NCBI GenBank assembly: GCA_002917775.1
Contig: KZ627156.1
Location: 1,264,182-1,328,181, forward strand
Length of the DNA stretch: 64,000 nt
Reading direction: 5' to 3'
Origin: Glaciozyma antarctica PI12
Taxonomy: Eukaryota > Basidiomycota > Microbotryomycetes > Kriegeriales > Camptobasidiaceae
Part shown: piece after piece, positions 11,868-22,266 of the stretch
Layout: each line of letters begins with the position of its first letter
Numbering within the stretch: position 1 is the stretch's first letter
Program-made: the position numbers and the translations under genes
The notes under the pieces: generated by a model
Database searches by the model: none
Seen by the model: only the letters and a program-made list of their open reading frames with translations
What the model was told of the DNA's origin: nothing

Positions 11868-12155
11868 ATATGTTTCGAGAGGGAGGGAACTCAGTTTTGG
11901 TTCCGATCTTGGGGTTTGGATGTGGGAGGGCGTCCCGTTGAGCGCGATACAATTCTCTCGCGCGTGGTGAGCCCTCGTCGCAGACTTCTGCGCGAGCACG
12001 CTCGGCCATCTCGCTCGCGAAGTGGCGCAGGTCCTCTCTCCTCGCAAGTTAAACGAGAGCATGCCAATCGTACCAATCCAGTACTATAAGAGAAGTAAAT
12101 GCGCGCAAGTATGCAGGGTAACAAAACGGAGGGAAGTAATCGAATAGTCCATACA

Positions 12156-13444
12156 CTACGACGACGGCGGCGGCACCTCCCCTCTGGGCGTAACGACATC
12201 CTCGGGCTCTTGATCCTCTCCCAGCTCCGATACCCCATTCTCCCACTCGTCCGCTTGCTCAAGTAGCTGCAAGTAGTTCTCCGGCACGAGACCGACGTCC
12301 TCTCCCAGTTCTCCATCCTTGATCCGGCCTGCTTGGACCTGCGTCGAGCATCAGCTCCTGCGTACTCCAACGGAGGGAGGGAACGTACCCAACCTGCGCA
12401 TTGCCGTGAGAAAACAGTGACGACGTCCCCCGTCGTCATCTTCATCTCCGTCTCCAACTCGGGCTCAAAGTCGTATATCGCCGCATAGATGCCCGGCACG
12501 AACTCCCCCGCCGGCTCGTCTTCGCTGTAGAGCTGCGAGTCGTCCTCGGCTGGAAAGTCCGTCTGATGCGACGTGACGAATCCCCAGCTGACTGCGTGCG
12601 AAGGGTCATTTTGGTTCCTCCTTCGCGCGAATCTAGGAGAAAGCGACGTACAGCCTCCTCCGCCTCCAGACGAACTGAAATCCTCCCCCTCCTCTTCCTG
12701 CTCCGACCGCTCGCTCATCTCGCTCCTCCGCTTCGCCTCATCCGGGTGCGGCAGCCCCACGAACCTCGGGTCCTCCTTCTCGAACGCAAAGTCCCTCACA
12801 ATGACCTTGATCTCCACCTCCCCACTTGTTCCCCAGAGGTTCGTCTCCGACTCCCTCCTCAGCGCCGGAGAAGCGAGGGGCGACGATATCGACAGCGCTA
12901 GGGATCCTCGACTATGCCTAAACGACGCAGGTCGAGAAGGTGGTCTGGAAGGCGGACGAGAGGGTGAAGAAGGAGGAGTCATTCGACTGCTCTTCTCTGA
13001 GACTATTCGGGCGTCGAGGCGAGACGGGAGGTCGGGTTCTAGATCTGGTGGAGGGCGGAAGGAGGAGGACGGGGAGGGGAAGAGGGGAGAGGTGGAGAGG
13101 GCTTCGAGGGTGGGTCCGTTGAGGTGCGTGTAGTTGGTGCTGGTGCTTGAGGACGTAGGGGAGGTCGGAAACGGGGAGTGCGCGGTGGTGGGAGAGGCGG
13201 CGGGGGTGGTGGAGGGAGTGGAGGAGTCGGAGGAGACGGTGGTGGGAGGAGAGGTGGGGGGAGTCGTTCGTGGAGTTGGAGGGGAGATGGCGTGCGAAGG
13301 CGGTTGTGAGGAACTCGAGGGCGTCGGTGGGATCGAGATGATTTGGCTTGTTCGAGGGGTAATAGAGGCTGTGAGAGGGTGGTCAGCGATGGCTCGTTGC
13401 GGGGAGACTGATCGGTCTCGCGCGCGTGTAGAGGTATGCAACAC
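12156..13444 (-). CDS. SH3-domain adaptor, Nbp2/Skb5-like
   Basis: The C-terminal third is a single SH3 domain: GIYAAIYDFEPELETEMKMT, TGDVVTVFSRQCAGWVQAGR, LGEDVGLVPENYLQLL. It has the ALYDF-like, GW and P..Y signatures. About 250 residues of Ser/Pro/Thr-rich, probably disordered sequence precede it, then a conserved-looking EVEIKVIVRDFAFEKEDPRF. Fungal Nbp2 and Skb5 have a similar single, late SH3 and act in stress MAP kinase and PAK signalling; assignment to that group is inference. Introns fit near 12335-12387 and 12590-12650. The 5' end is uncertain: no ATG opens the visible frame, so the first exon may lie upstream across an intron whose acceptor CTCACAG is near 13370. The stop is TAG at 12156-12158. 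It is convergent with the LIM-binding gene. Confidence 0.7.
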
Positions 13445-13767
13445 GAAGGAGACTGGCGGACAGCACGGTGCAGTCCACGGCCTCTGTTCGAGACTTGCGG
13501 GAGGGACAAAGTAGCCGATGGCAAGGCAACCAGCTCAGGGCGACCGCGCCAGGCTCAGCATCACCAGGCCGTTACTGTAGAGAGCCCTGCAGGCACTCAA
13601 CAACACAGCCAGCCTCCCCAAAGAGAGCGTGGGTAAGCATTCCTCGAACGCGCTGAGACCTCTCGCGATGAACAACAACCCCCCGCCCCCTCAGCGCACA
13701 CAGCTATGGCTGCTGTCGTGGTCAATTCTTACCCAGACGAGGATCTCAATGCACGCAAGAGCCTCGC
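13445..13767. promoter_or_regulatory. Region upstream of the SH3 gene
   Basis: About 320 bp between the visible SH3-gene frame and the stop of the next minus-strand gene. It probably contains the promoter and the unplaced first exon of the SH3 gene. Nothing else was recognised. Confidence 0.3.
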
Positions 13768-14462
13768 CTAGGAAAGAGCGTCGTCGAACAGAGCCACAGC
13801 TGGTGAGCGTCCCCATCCGCACAGCAGGGGCGTAGTCAGCTTGCCTCGACAGCCGCCCGCGCCTCTCCATCGTGACTCCAGACCTCACCGAACCCAGCTA
13901 TAGCCCGCTCTACTCACCCTTGTGTTGTTCCTCCATCTGCCTTCCCACGTCGACGACTTGACCGCCTTGAGCCGATCCAAGCTGTGCGGGGAGTGGCGCC
14001 GTTTGAGTCGCCATCGAGTGAGTCTCTTGGTGCGCCGCCTGGTCGGGTGTGGCTTGGATGATGTTCGAGATGGTTTGGATGAAGGAACAAGTGACAGAAG
14101 ATCGACGAGGGACTTTGGTCGCAGGGGGAAGAAGGTCATGGGTCTGGAGGCGAAGTCGATCTTTCCTCCAGACAGTCCTACGTCTTCTCGCTCTTCTCCC
14201 ATCTGCTCCGGAGGCTCTTTCAGGCGCTCGGAGGGAGACTGCTTGCTGTTCTACCTGCCGCGCACGAGCGAACGCCCGATGACTTGCTCTCGAACGGCGA
14301 GAGGCATCTTGCCCTCCACGCGACCGCCGCGACGCAAGAGCACGTCGCCTGGAGAACAACAGAAGCGAACACGGTGAGCACACTACAGGCTCCTTACTCT
14401 GACACCGCTGACTTCTCCCAGTCCAGCCCACTCTCGACCGCGAGCTCGTCGAACTCGATCAT
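13768..14462 (-). CDS. Small unknown protein (gene model uncertain)
   Basis: A small gene is suggested by exon-like pieces with good codon bias. It may start MIEFDELAVESGLDWEKSAV at 14462. An intron ending TTCTCCAG precedes a stretch that reads GDVLLRRGGRVEGKMPLAVR in one frame. The end is more secure: IQTISNIIQATPDQ...QGGQVVDVGRQMEEQHK is followed by an intron (GTGAGTAG to CTCACCAG, about 117 nt) and a short last exon AVALFDDALS with stop at 13768. The middle cannot be joined with confidence, because two alternative frames are open. I do not recognise a family. The supposed start lies 32 bp from the inverted F-box copy, so this gene's promoter may have been rearranged. Confidence 0.35.
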
Positions 14463-14493
14463 CGATCATCATCTCCTCCTGCGCCAGTAAGCC

Positions 14494-14588
14494 GACGTCT
14501 TCACCCCTGCGCCAGCCCATCTAACGCGTCCTCGTACAGCCGATGCACGACTCTGGCGCCTTCCCTTCGGAGATCATTGAATGGATCC
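14494..14588 (+). repeat. 95-bp inverted duplicate of the F-box gene start
   Basis: This stretch is identical over all 95 bases to the reverse complement of 2979-3073. It carries the end of a 5'-UTR intron (acceptor CGTACAG), the start codon at 14543 and the codons for MHDSGAFPSEIIEWI, and then meets the run of Ns. Sequence to the left of 14494 has no such match. It is the 5' end of a second, nearly identical F-box gene, or a misassembled copy of the first. Confidence 0.9.
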
Positions 14589-15133
14589 NNNNNNNNNNNN
14601 NNNNNNNNNNNNNNNNNNNNNNNNNNNNNNNNNNNNNNNNNNNNNNNNNNNNNNNNNNNNNNNNNNNNNNNNNNNNNNNNNNNNNNNNNNNNNNNNNNNN
14701 NNNNNNNNNNNNNNNNNNNNNNNNNNNNNNNNNNNNNNNNNNNNNNNNNNNNNNNNNNNNNNNNNNNNNNNNNNNNNNNNNNNNNNNNNNNNNNNNNNNN
14801 NNNNNNNNNNNNNNNNNNNNNNNNNNNNNNNNNNNNNNNNNNNNNNNNNNNNNNNNNNNNNNNNNNNNNNNNNNNNNNNNNNNNNNNNNNNNNNNNNNNN
14901 NNNNNNNNNNNNNNNNNNNNNNNNNNNNNNNNNNNNNNNNNNNNNNNNNNNNNNNNNNNNNNNNNNNNNNNNNNNNNNNNNNNNNNNNNNNNNNNNNNNN
15001 NNNNNNNNNNNNNNNNNNNNNNNNNNNNNNNNNNNNNNNNNNNNNNNNNNNNNNNNNNNNNNNNNNNNNNNNNNNNNNNNNNNNNNNNNNNNNNNNNNNN
15101 NNNNNNNNNNNNNNNNNNNNNNNNNNNNNNNNN
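14589..15133. other. Assembly gap (545 N)
   Basis: A run of unknown bases. An F-box start points into it from the left on the plus strand, and an F-box gene points into it from the right on the minus strand. The gap therefore hides the 3' ends of two convergent F-box genes. Confidence 0.98.
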
Positions 15134-15608
15134 CTCAGGGCCTCGTCACAGAGCCTTCAGGACGTCGACCAAGTCCTCTGGCAGCAAGTGGCTACCGTAG
15201 TCCAAGATCCTGAGGCTTCTGACGTTCGCCGCACAATCCCTTCGCCCGATGCCGGCGAACCTGTGACTCTTAGGAATCTCACAGAATACAACCAGCGCTT
15301 CAGCGTAGTGCGGTCGGAGAGTACGACATCGCGCATGAGCTCGTGCCGCGCCCAATCAACCCAGCTCGACGACAGCAGCGCCACGTCGAGGAGGAAAGCG
15401 TAGCGCCAGTTGTATCTTCCTCCGTACGTTCCGACGGAAGCGAACTTAACGGCGAAGAGGAAGATGAGGGCGAGGACTTCGTTGGGAAGGGTAGGAAGGG
15501 GAGGGGAGGAAGAGAGTGAAGAGAGAGCTCGGAGTCGTAGTCGGAGCTGGAGAGGGCGGACAACGAGTCGCTGGGCGATGGAGGGTCTTCTGGAGTAGTG
15601 CCTGGCAT
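15134..15608 (-). CDS. F-box protein fragment, 3' end in gap
   Basis: The minus strand reads LPTLPNEVLALIFLFAVKFA, a typical F-box core. LLSSSWVDWARHELMRDVVL and TLKRWLYSVRFLRVTGS follow before the gap. A plausible start is ATG at 15608 (MPGTTPEDPPSPSDSLSALS), but that leader is in a different frame from the F-box core. The switch falls in a CCCC-rich stretch near 15480-15495, so an indel or another start is needed. The C-terminal repeats are lost in the gap. It is divergent from the UNC-45-like gene, with 142 bp between starts. Confidence 0.5.
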
Positions 15609-15750
15609 CCTTGTCGAGTTGAAAGTTGTCCTTGAGCAGCAGGTCAGAGTTGGAGGGGACGAAGGTGATGGGCGGAGGAAGAGCAGCAACTCGCCCGCCG
15701 AACACCTGCACCAACTCGGTGCTTTCGCTCCTCCAACTCGCAGGGACAGG

Positions 15751-17718
15751 ATGTCGGCAGCGCCTACGACCTCCCAGCCCACGGCAGCAGCACGAGACCC
15801 GCTGGTAACGACCCTTCAAGTGCTCCTCGCCTCTCCAGCACCTCTCGAAGCCGCCTCCCTCCCTCTCCTCCTCAGCTCCCTCCGCTCCGCAACACCCCTC
15901 ATCCACTCCCTCGGCCTCGCCATCCTCTCCCGCACCCTCACAGCTCCAGCACCTCTCGCGCTAGCCCTCGAATTCCTCCTCGCCTCTCGCCTGGCCGCAT
16001 CTCAAGCCGAACGAACCGAGGCGTTCGTGGCTCTCGGCGCCGTCCTCCAGGTCGCGCCGCCTCTAGGCGTATCACTCCTTATCGGCGGGCTACGGAAGCC
16101 GTTGGAGAATGCAGTCGGGATCGCTACTTCTCCAATCTCCAGTGCGGACGGGGAGGCTGAGCGCGCGGAGGAGCAACTGGCATTGATAGGGTTGCTGGCG
16201 CTCGCGGCGGGGCAGAGTGGAGTTCGAGTTATGGTTCGGGCGGCGGCGGGAGAATGGCTGGAAAGCGTGCTGGAGACGGGCGATGCACGAACGAAGGCTA
16301 TGGCTGGGGTAGCGGTGGTTAAGCTGCGAATGGGGAAGGAGCGGCCAGAGGAAGGAGGAGCTGCGCCTGGAGCTGAAGCGCCAACGAGCCGATGGACGCT
16401 GGAGGATTTGGCGAGGCTGTGTGCGGAGCTCGTCGTGGCTGCTGCTCCGGCTGGAGCGAGCGAGCTGCCAGACGAGGCGATTGTCCTCCCTTCGCTCGAG
16501 GCGTTGGCGTACCTCTCCCTCACTCCCTCACCAGCCTTCAAGCATTTAACTACAACCTCATTCCTCTCATCCTTCCTCTCCCTCTCCCCGGCATCACCAC
16601 CTCTAGCCTACGCCATCGCCTCCCTCCTTCACAACCTAACGACCTACGCCGCACCTCCTTCCTCCGCCGACCTCGCACGCCTAAAAGCCTTCGCCTCCGC
16701 CACCCCCCTCCCGACCGCTGAAGACCCGGCGACCACCACCGCGCGAATCTCCCTCCTCCTCTCCATCCCTCCAACCCCTCTCCCAACTCTCCGCGCCCTC
16801 GCCCTCTCCTCCCCTCCCACCCGCCTCCTCGCATCCAAAATCCTTCTCTCCCTCCTCACCCACCCTCCCCACCGACCAGCCCTCCTCCAAGCCGGCGCTC
16901 GCAAGCTCCTCCTCCGACTGATCCGGACGATCCCCTTCCCAGGATCAATCGATGCGATTCAGGCACTCGCCAAAGTCCTCATCACGACCAACCCGGCTCT
17001 CGTACTCGACGACGCGGCAATGGAGGACGCGGTGAGGGCTTTGGCGCTACCGCTGCCCGGCGAGGCGGGGCTGTTGATCAAGTTCGAGTGCCTGATGGCG
17101 CTGACGAACGTGGCGAGCGTCAAGGAGGAATGGGCCGAGAGCGTCGCGGGGCTCGTAATCCCTTTCGAGGCAGCCCCGGGGTTCGGAGAAGCAGCGCCAG
17201 AGAAGGAGGGGAAGCCGCTGCTAGGAACGGTTGAGGAGCTCATGCTGAGCGGCAACACCCTCGTTCGGCGAGCAGCGACAGAGCTCATCTGCAACCTCGT
17301 CGCCTGCGAAACTGGCGCCACCTACTTCGAACCTACTACTCCTTCGGCCGGCACACCGAACGAACCTTCCTCCCATCTTCACCTCCTCGTGGCCCTCTCC
17401 TCCTCTCCTGACCCTCCGACTCGCCTCGCAGCGTCAGGCGCACTCGCCTCTCTCGCCCTCTCCCCCTTCATCGCTGCCTCTCTCACCTACCCCCGAGGAA
17501 TGGAGATCGTCCTAGCGCTGCTCGAGGAGGACGAGGAGCTCTCGGCGGAGGAGAGGCTTGGGCTGAGAGCGAGGGGGTACGAGATCCTGAGGTTGGTTGG
17601 GGCGCAGAGTGAGGGGAAGAAGGGGGATGTGAGGGAGAGGTTGGGAAGGATTGTCGGGAGGGAGAAGGAGTTGAGGGAGCAGGGGCAGGAGGCGATGCGT
17701 AGTTGGGGAGGAGCGTAA
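15751..17718 (+). CDS. UNC-45/Cro1/She4 myosin chaperone (UCS domain)
   Basis: A single uninterrupted exon of 655 codons, unusual in this intron-rich window. The protein is built of helical ARM-like repeats, with the UCS signature near the C-terminus: LIKFECLMALTNVASVKEEW, then VEELMLSGNTLVRRAATELI and CNLVACETGA. UCS proteins (yeast She4, fission yeast Rng3, animal UNC-45) fold and stabilise myosin motor domains, and so support actin cables, endocytosis and the cytokinetic ring. Like fungal homologues it has no N-terminal TPR domain. MSAAPTTSQPTAAARDPL was chosen as the start because the longer upstream reading has no family resemblance and overlaps the promoter shared with the F-box gene. 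Confidence 0.85.
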   Translation: MSAAPTTSQPTAAARDPLVTTLQVLLASPAPLEAASLPLLLSSLRSATPLIHSLGLAILSRTLTAPAPLALALEFLLASRLAASQAERTEAFVALGAVLQVAPPLGVSLLIGGLRKPLENAVGIATSPISSADGEAERAEEQLALIGLLALAAGQSGVRVMVRAAAGEWLESVLETGDARTKAMAGVAVVKLRMGKERPEEGGAAPGAEAPTSRWTLEDLARLCAELVVAAAPAGASELPDEAIVLPSLEALAYLSLTPSPAFKHLTTTSFLSSFLSLSPASPPLAYAIASLLHNLTTYAAPPSSADLARLKAFASATPLPTAEDPATTTARISLLLSIPPTPLPTLRALALSSPPTRLLASKILLSLLTHPPHRPALLQAGARKLLLRLIRTIPFPGSIDAIQALAKVLITTNPALVLDDAAMEDAVRALALPLPGEAGLLIKFECLMALTNVASVKEEWAESVAGLVIPFEAAPGFGEAAPEKEGKPLLGTVEELMLSGNTLVRRAATELICNLVACETGATYFEPTTPSAGTPNEPSSHLHLLVALSSSPDPPTRLAASGALASLALSPFIAASLTYPRGMEIVLALLEEDEELSAEERLGLRARGYEILRLVGAQSEGKKGDVRERLGRIVGREKELREQGQEAMRSWGGA

Positions 17719-17849
17719 CTTGACCTTCTTCGCAAGAAAGTGAGAGGCAAAGATTGCCTCGACCACTCTACGAGCTGTTACAGCGAGCGAAGATGGACGC
17801 GCAGAGGAGACCCGACGACAGGGTCTAGCGTCCTTCGAGCGAAGGTCCA

Positions 17850-19812
17850 TTACGTCCCCGCTCCCCCAATCCCTCCCGTCCAGCTCGATCCCACCGGCAC
17901 CACCAACGCCACCTGCGGACAAGCCACTCTGGGCAACTCCTCCACTCCCAGTTTCGCCCATCCCGTCCCAGCCCAATCCGGCTCCCCACCCCTCAGCTTC
18001 CAAGCATGCCTCGTCAACTCCACCGCCCTCACTCCATCTCCCTCGTTCCCAACGGGGTAATGTAACGTATACCCATCATAGTGCGGTACGTAGGCGCAGC
18101 AAGTATCGTCTCTGCCGAAGAGGGACCAGTAGAAAGATCCTGCGAGGGAGGAGGAGGTCGAAAGGTCCTCCATTGCGGAGAGGAAGGCGGGTAGAGGAGT
18201 GGGTAGGAAGGAGTAGATAATCCCTGCGAGGATCGGGGCAAAAAGGAGGATGAGGAGGGAGAAATGCCACCGGCGGAAGAGGAGGGTGCGGTCGAGGATA
18301 TTTCGGCGGGGTGGCGGGGGAGGGGAGAGAAGCGTGGGAGGGAAGGAGGTGGTCGAGTCGGTGAAGGGCTTGGAGGCGAGGGAGGGACTGTCGACGCCGG
18401 TGTACGCACCTCGCCGGCGTCGATCGCGGCGGCAGCAGCATCCGAGACTGAGGCGCCAGGGCCACCATCGCGCGGGGAGGAGCCAGATGCCCGCCGCGAG
18501 GAATGCCGGGATGAGAACGGCGAGGTAGACGAGAGGTTGGTAGTACTTGTTCGTCCAGTCGAACTCGCCGACGAGGAAGGCTTTCGAGTGCGACGAGGCG
18601 AGGGAGGAGGCGCGTTTGAGGTTGTAGGAGTAAGGAGGATAATAATGATCTGAGCTGTGGCAGAGTCAGTACAGCTTCCTACGCCAGAAAGAACAGAGAA
18701 GAACGGACTAGATATCGACGCTGGCGATGTCGAGGTTCGATTTACGGACGCCGTAGGAGCCGTCGAGGACAAGAGTATCGGGAGCGAGCTCTTTGAGGTA
18801 GTCGGCGATGCTGGTGGTCCATTCGACTGGAGGAGGGTAATTTGAGCCGCTCCAACCTCCGAGCTCGTTGCCAGTCTCCCAGGCGAGGATCGTAGGCTCC
18901 TCGGCCATCGTGAGCTGCGTGCAGAAGGATCAGGATCCAGCCGTGCTTGAGGACGAGACGACCTACGCCGGTGATATTGCTTCGGTGAGTAACCAGAGCA
19001 GAGATGTAGGTCTTAAAGTCGGTGAACACTGCGCTGTCAACGTCGTAAAAGGGGTCGAAATTGGTCGAGGAGAGGTTGCGGAAGCGAAGGAAGGTAGGAA
19101 TGCCGCCACTGCGACAGGTACATCAGCTCATCACTCGGATGCCAAGTAAAGACAACTTACTGATAGTAATCGTACTGGTCCGTGAGAGGAATGATGAGTC
19201 GCAAGCCGTACCTGCGCCGCCCACACCGTCAGCGCACCACAGGCAGATCCTAATCAGAGGAGGACACGCACGATTTGGCAGCCCACACAGCCCAGTCAAT
19301 CGCCGCAAACACCTCCTCATTAAATACCCCCACGCTGGGCTGGACGGTCAGCGCAGTCCCGACCGACACGCCCAGCGTCGTCGAGCGGATCGTAGCTGCG
19401 CCCACCACGCAAGATCAGCAGCTTCCCCTCTATCAGCGTTAGGTACGTACTAGCTCCCATAGCACTCGCCACCGCCATCGCCTCCAGCACTCTCCCCCTG
19501 CCTGGCCAGCTCGGATTCGGCACGACATTCTCATCGAGCCCTGCGCCTCATCAGCTCTCCTCCGCATCTCCAGCAAGACGAGCAGTACCCAGCCAGTAGA
19601 TGTTGGGCCCAACGGCTTTCCAGGAGGCGCCGTCGAGGGTGAGGCGCGTGCCATTGCGCTTGACGAAGGTTGAGGGAGTTGGGAGGGAGAGGGAGGAGGG
19701 GGAGGAGATGGTGAAGGCGGAGGAGGAGGGGGTCACGAGGCAGCTGTGCGAGTGGCGTTAGTGGAGCTGCAGAAGACGGCGGAGAAGGGAGAGCGCACGA
19801 GGAGCTCGCCAT
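17850..19812 (-). CDS. GH5 glycoside hydrolase with internal transmembrane insert
   Basis: A glycoside hydrolase family 5 protein resembling the fungal mannanase-like group. In order: STFVKRNGTRLTLDGASWKA, VGPNIYWLG, TTLGVSVGTALTVQPSVGVF, SYGLRLIIPLTDQYDYY, the acid/base motif EEPTILAWETGNELGGWSG, LVLDGSYGV, DHYYPPYSYNL, and the nucleophile motif KAFLVGEFDW. In the same exon and frame this is followed by a hydrophobic helix (VYLAVLIPAFLAAGIWLLP), a Cys/Arg-rich and Pro-rich loop of about 75 residues, a second helix (FSLLILLFAPILAGIIYSF), and then the rest of the GH5 domain (AGSFYWSLFGRD, YTLHYP). The two helices could anchor the enzyme in the membrane. Introns are short and numerous. The start is tentative: MASSSCLVTPSSSAFTISS at 19812 gives no clear signal peptide, and hydrophobic sequence in frame just upstream lacks an ATG. 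Confidence 0.8.
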
Positions 19813-20131
19813 CTTGCGCGCGGACAGGAGCGCGATGAACGAGAAGGCGGGGGGTAGACGAGGGGGCTCAGAGGCGGCTGCGCTGGCACAGGAAAGAGCA
19901 CCTGCTGAAAGGAGAGCTCGAAACGAGTGTTGGATGAGACGGCGAGGGAGGCGGAGGTGGAAGAGAGGGAGAGAGGCGCGGCGGAATCGCTCGAGCTGTG
20001 TCGACACGCCTTCCAAGTGCGCCAGCACAGCTGAAGGCAAGCACACCTCGACGGCAGCCGACAGAGATCACACACAAGCCGACCCACCAAAGCCGAGTTC
20101 GAGATAAGTACCGCATCCATTCCTCGCAGCT

Positions 20132-22021
20132 CTAACCAAACTTGAACTTGAACCCACCACCTCCTCCCCCACCCTGCTGGAAGAACTGCTGGCTCCCTTG
20201 CTGCTGAAAGAAGTTGAACCCTCCTCCACCGAACGGCGAGCCCTGCTGCTGCTGCTGTTGCGCGTCGTTGGGATCTTCGCCGTTGTCGAAGCGTTGCCGG
20301 AGTTCTGTGCGCAAGGGCGTTAGGACGAGCATAAGGACGGGGGGAAGAACGAACCTGGGTCGGAGAGGACTTCGTAGGCTTCGTTAACGGCCGCCATCTT
20401 CTCTTGCGTTCCTCCGGCCTTGTCGGGGTGCGCCTTGAGAGTCGCTTTCCGGCTGCGAAGGAGGTCAGCGGCATCTTTTGAGATCAGCAGAAGCGAACGT
20501 ACTAGGCTCGCTTGATCGTCTTCGCATCGGCGTCGCGGGATACTCCAAGCACTTTGTAGTAATCCTGCAATCCACGTCAGCTCCATCCCTCCTCGGACGA
20601 CCGCAGAAACGCACCTTTGCCGTCGACTGCTTCAACAACCTCTGCGCCTTCTGCAGCCTCCCAAGTACCTGCAAAACCCCATCAGCCGCTCTCCTCCGGA
20701 ATCGAAAGAGGGCACACTCACCTCCCTATCGCTCCTCCCCGTCGCCTCAAACGCCGCATTCAGCACCCTCACCGCCTCCTCCCAGTTCTCCTCCACCATC
20801 AACTTGTCACCCCTCCCAACGAGCCCCCACACGTCCTCAGGATTGCGCTCCAGGATATCCTCGCACGCCGGTCCCGCCTTCCTCGTCTGCCCGAGCGTCA
20901 CGTACGCTTTGCAGAGAGTCGAGAGGAGGTGAGTGATGAGTGGCGAGGAGCGTTCGAGGGTTGGTGAAGTGGGGAGAGGCGCAGGGGAGGAGGGGGAGGA
21001 AGGGAGAGGAGATTGGTAGAATTGGTAGGATTGCGCGGATGGTGGAGAGGACGCCGGATGAGGTCGAAGATCCGGCGATAGTGAGAGCTGCTTCGCCCCA
21101 ACGACCTCCGTCGACCCAGTTGCGGAGCTTGGAGAGGTCCTTCTCTACCTTCTTCAGCGCTTTAAAAGCGCCTCGGCAGGCCTTGGAATCGGGGTCGGCG
21201 GAGAGGCATCGCTTGAGAGGGAGAAGGGCGTCAGAAGAGATGGAGAGGCCGTTGTCGAGGAGAAGGGCTGAGACGAGAGCGACACGGAGGAGGAGGTGGG
21301 GAGGGAGGGAAGGGGAGAGAGCTGCGGCGCGAGAGAGGTCCCCGACGGTCGAGTCCCAGTCTTGCGTCTGGAGGTAGCACTCTGCTCGGAGAAGACGTAG
21401 CTCCTCAGAGTTGGGGGAGAGGGTGAGGGCGGTCGTGGCGGAGGAGAGGCAGAGGTCGTAGTTGGGAGGCTTTGAAGCCAGAGCCTTCCGGACCGCCTTG
21501 AGCTCCGCCTGGGCGAATACGACTTGCGAGCGCTGTGTTCTCAAGTCAGCTCCAGCTCCACCCTTATCCGCCACAGAGAGGAGAGCACTCACGAGCTCCT
21601 TCGCGTCCACCATCGCCTTGCCCTCCTTGACCGTCTGCATCCCCAGGAAGGCGTCCACCTCCCTCTGCGCCTCCCCAAACTCTCCCAGCTTCAAGTGGAG
21701 CTTGGCCAGCTGCAAGTGCGCCTGGTCAAACTCCTTGACCCGAAGAACCTCTGCGAACCCCTCCTTCGCCTTGGCCCACTGCCCGGTGGCGAGTCGGACT
21801 GTGGCGCGCTTGTACAGCGTCGCAAAGTCAGAGGGATCCCGCTCGAGGCAGTAGTCGTAGATGGAGAGGGCGGAGGCTGATTTGCCCGAGGAGAGGGCGG
21901 TCGAGGCGAGAGTGAGGAGCTGGGAGATGGGGAGGTCGGCGGCGTTCTCTGGTAGGGCCTCTTGCGCTAGGAACAAGGGGGCCAGGAAGAGGGCGGCGAG
22001 GGTGAAGAGGTGCGGTCGCAT
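20132..22021 (-). CDS. DNAJC3/p58IPK-like ER co-chaperone (TPR + J domain)
   Basis: The start MRPHLFTLAALFLAPLFLAQ is a convincing signal peptide. TPR repeats follow (LLTLASTALSSGKSASALSI, YDYCLERDPSDFATLYKRAT, LQLAKLHLKLGEFGEAQREV and more). Then comes a C-terminal J domain with its HPD motif (KATLKAHPDKAGGTQEKMAA, then VNEAYEVLSDPELRQRFDNG). The tail is Q/G/F-rich, ending GGGGGGGFKFKFG, as in p58IPK homologues. The protein should act in the ER lumen, handing unfolded clients to BiP. No HDEL-type retention signal is seen. The frame changes between TIRAILPILPISSP and LPTSPTLERSSPLITHLLS near a G5 run at 20992-20996 with no possible intron. In such a conserved gene this is probably an assembly indel. 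Confidence 0.85.
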
Positions 22022-22266
22022 GCTTGCTCGTAAGCCGTGTCCACTGTTGGCGGGACGAGGGGGGAGAACAAGAAAGAAATCGAACACGTCGCCGCGATTC
22101 TCTCGGCCGCAGCGAGGCGACAACGGATCCGAATGGTTGGTGGCTGGAGCTCCCTCTGCGTGGCTAGTCACTGGTATTGGTGGTAGGCGAGTACAGCCCT
22201 AGCATCTCACACCTCGCAACCGAAACTTCAGGCGTGCGCGACTCTTCATTCCGAACCAACAGCGCT

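Noticed and set aside
14589-15133. Reading frames across the N run
   Set aside because: They translate unknown bases and join two genes on opposite strands; meaningless.
18029-18772. Ser/Thr/Pro-rich minus-strand frame over the GH5 gene
   Set aside because: It is an out-of-frame shadow; the GH5 frame has catalytic motifs and membrane helices.
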